DNA from: Mycolicibacterium goodii
GTDB lineage: Bacteria > Actinomycetota > Actinomycetes > Mycobacteriales > Mycobacteriaceae
DNA length: 64,000 nt
Assembly: GCF_022370755.2 (NCBI RefSeq)
Contig: NZ_CP092364.2
Coordinates: 5,084,001 to 5,148,000 of the forward strand
Direction of reading: 5' to 3'
Shown in pieces: positions 62,922 through 64,000 of the stretch (within the stretch, counting starts at the first letter, position 1; every line of letters starts with the position of its first letter). The notes beneath the pieces were generated by a model, which was not told the origin of the DNA, did no database searches, and saw nothing but the letters and a program-made list of their open reading frames with translations. The position numbers and the translations under genes were made by a program.

Positions 62922-64000
62922 TCAGGGATACGGCTGGAACGGGCTCTGCGGGTACTGCGGGTACTGCGGGTTCTGGGGGTATTGAGGCGGGTACTGCGGT
63001 TGGGGCTGCTGCTGACTCGGCACCTGGATCGGGATCGGCACCGGCACGAACGGCACCGTGATGTACGTGGTCGTCATCGGGTTGGTGGTCGTCGTCGGTG
63101 TCGTCGTCGTCGGCGTGGTCGTGGTTGTGGTGGTGGTTGTCGTCGTGGTCGTGGTTGTGGTGGTGGTTGTCGTCGTGGTCGGCTGTGTTGTCGTCGTGGT
63201 GGTGGGCGCCGTCGTGGTCCGGGTGACGACGTGCGTCTCGGTGACCGGCGGTGGCGGCGGTGGCGGTGCCTCGGTGACCGGCGGTGGTGGCGGCGGGGGC
63301 GCCTCGGTCACCGGTGGCGGGGGCGCGACCGCGCTCGGTTCCGGTTCGGGTGTCAGAGGTTTGGGTTCGGCGGTACGCACCTCGGTGGTCGGGGTGGTGC
63401 TGGTCGAACTCGTGAGCACGTACGTCACTCCACCGATGGCCACCAGGACCGACGCCACGGCGATCCCGAACACGGTGAGTGGCAGACGTTTCCACCCGCT
63501 CTCGGGCTGCTCGATCGGGCCGGTGGGCGGCACGTACTGCACCGAGGGCCTCGCCGACGTGTCACCGGCGTAAGGGTTGGCGGCATACGGGTTGCCCACA
63601 TCGGGCCCCGCATAGGGCACGACGTCGTCAGCGGGCTCGTCCTCCGACCACGCCAGTGCGCGGAACGTGGACGAGCCCTCCTGATCCGGCGTCACATCGA
63701 CCGCAGGGGCGCTCGCGGTGGCCACGTCGGACACGGCCGCGACACCGAGTGTGGGTGCGGCACCGGTCATCGCCTCCGCGTCTGCCACACCCGATGCGGT
63801 GACCCCGGAGGCCACCAGCGCAGCACCGACCGCGGCGTCGAGGGCGGGCTGCGGCGTGGTGACCAGCACCGCACGTGAGTGCTCCGAAAGCCGTTGGGTG
63901 ATCAGCGGAATGCTCGCACCCCCGCCGATCGTCACGACGGCCGACACCGCCGACCAACTGAACCCGTTGCGCTCCAAGGAACTGTCGAGTGCGTCGAGCA
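62922..64000 (-). CDS. Membrane-anchored Hsp70-like protein with Thr-rich tail (partial)
   Basis: The N-terminal part is beyond the window edge; about 359 residues remain. VVTIGGGASIPLITQRLSE matches the adenosine-site motif of the two other Hsp70-like proteins. A linker contains STFRALAWSEDE (codons near 63639-63674), almost identical to 19530-21293. A helix (LTVFGIAVASVLVAIGGVTYVL) then a Pro/Glu/Thr tail follows, with a long Thr run coded by an exact 30-bp tandem repeat, ending in YPPQYPQNPQYPQYP-type Tyr/Pro/Gln repeats. Thus a third paralogue with the same layout. Confidence 0.78.
   Translation of the reverse strand, partial: LDALDSSLERNGFSWSAVSAVVTIGGGASIPLITQRLSEHSRAVLVTTPQPALDAAVGAALVASGVTASGVADAEAMTGAAPTLGVAAVSDVATASAPAVDVTPDQEGSSTFRALAWSEDEPADDVVPYAGPDVGNPYAANPYAGDTSARPSVQYVPPTGPIEQPESGWKRLPLTVFGIAVASVLVAIGGVTYVLTSSTSTTPTTEVRTAEPKPLTPEPEPSAVAPPPPVTEAPPPPPPPVTEAPPPPPPPVTETHVVTRTTTAPTTTTTTQPTTTTTTTTTTTTTTTTTTTTTTPTTTTPTTTTNPMTTTYITVPFVPVPIPIQVPSQQQPQPQYPPQYPQNPQYPQYPQSPFQPYP
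63121..63180. repeat. Exact 30-bp tandem duplication in Thr-coding tract
   Basis: Positions 63121-63150 and 63151-63180 are identical (GTGGTTGTGGTGGTGGTTGT then CGTCGTGGTC in each). It lies in the Thr tail of the Hsp70-like gene and is in frame, so copy number could change without breaking the gene. Confidence 0.9.

Overview
The window is high-GC actinobacterial DNA. Its gene content and order point to a fast-growing mycobacterium, Mycolicibacterium smegmatis or a close relative. The reasons are the dnaK-grpE-dnaJ1-hspR operon, iniB/iniA/iniC dynamin genes beside a LuxR-type regulator, etfD and aspC, udgA near dcd, F420- and mycothiol-type enzyme families, and a phnF/phnDCE cluster with two TGGTATAGACCA operators as described in M. 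smegmatis. Species assignment is inference; no database was searched.

Layout. 1-3529: end of a DeoR regulator, then an overlapping sugar or polyol operon (FGGY kinase, Zn dehydrogenase, class II aldolase). 3597-7661: heat-shock operon on the minus strand with HspR (HAIR) operators upstream. 7917-11102: lipoprotein, mycothiol-type protein, LLM oxidoreductase and two small Thr-rich membrane proteins, three of these genes with leaderless-looking promoters. 11113-23830: the cell-envelope-stress region: two membrane-anchored Hsp70-like proteins, IniC, a holin-like/DUF3618 pair on the opposite strand, IniA, IniB, a second short IniB-type protein, and an IniR-like LuxR ATPase regulator. 24131-30348: EtfD membrane Fe-S reductase, a small exported protein, aspartate aminotransferase, YibE/F membrane protein. 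30388-34021: three-subunit molybdenum hydroxylase. 34034-37882: SnoaL-like, mycothiol-type, P450 and UDP-glucose dehydrogenase genes. 37964-40697: another actin-fold-like membrane protein, dCTP deaminase, tRNA-Gly. 40702-51154: TetR/P450 pair, L,D-transpeptidase, GAF protein, formaldehyde-dehydrogenase-like enzyme, redox enzymes, CopD-like protein, exported peptidase-like protein. 51266-55554: phnF and phnDCE. 55589-57015: GH16 glucanase and an exported cupin. 57312-62920: five-gene peptide-type ABC importer. 62922-64000: a third Hsp70-like membrane protein, cut by the window edge.

The most interesting signal is a set of four actin/Hsp70-fold-like proteins (11113-12960, 19530-21293, 37964-39658, 62922-end). 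They appear to have an altered nucleotide-binding site and no peptide-binding domain. Each has one transmembrane helix and a long Thr-, Pro- or Gly-rich tail. A short LA(W/Y)S motif precedes the helix in all four. Two of them sit directly against the ini genes, which suggests a membrane-stress module built from actin-fold and dynamin-like partners. The iniBAC cluster itself is split by an opposite-strand gene pair, and its control region carries repeated TTAGGGGA boxes and a perfect dyad.
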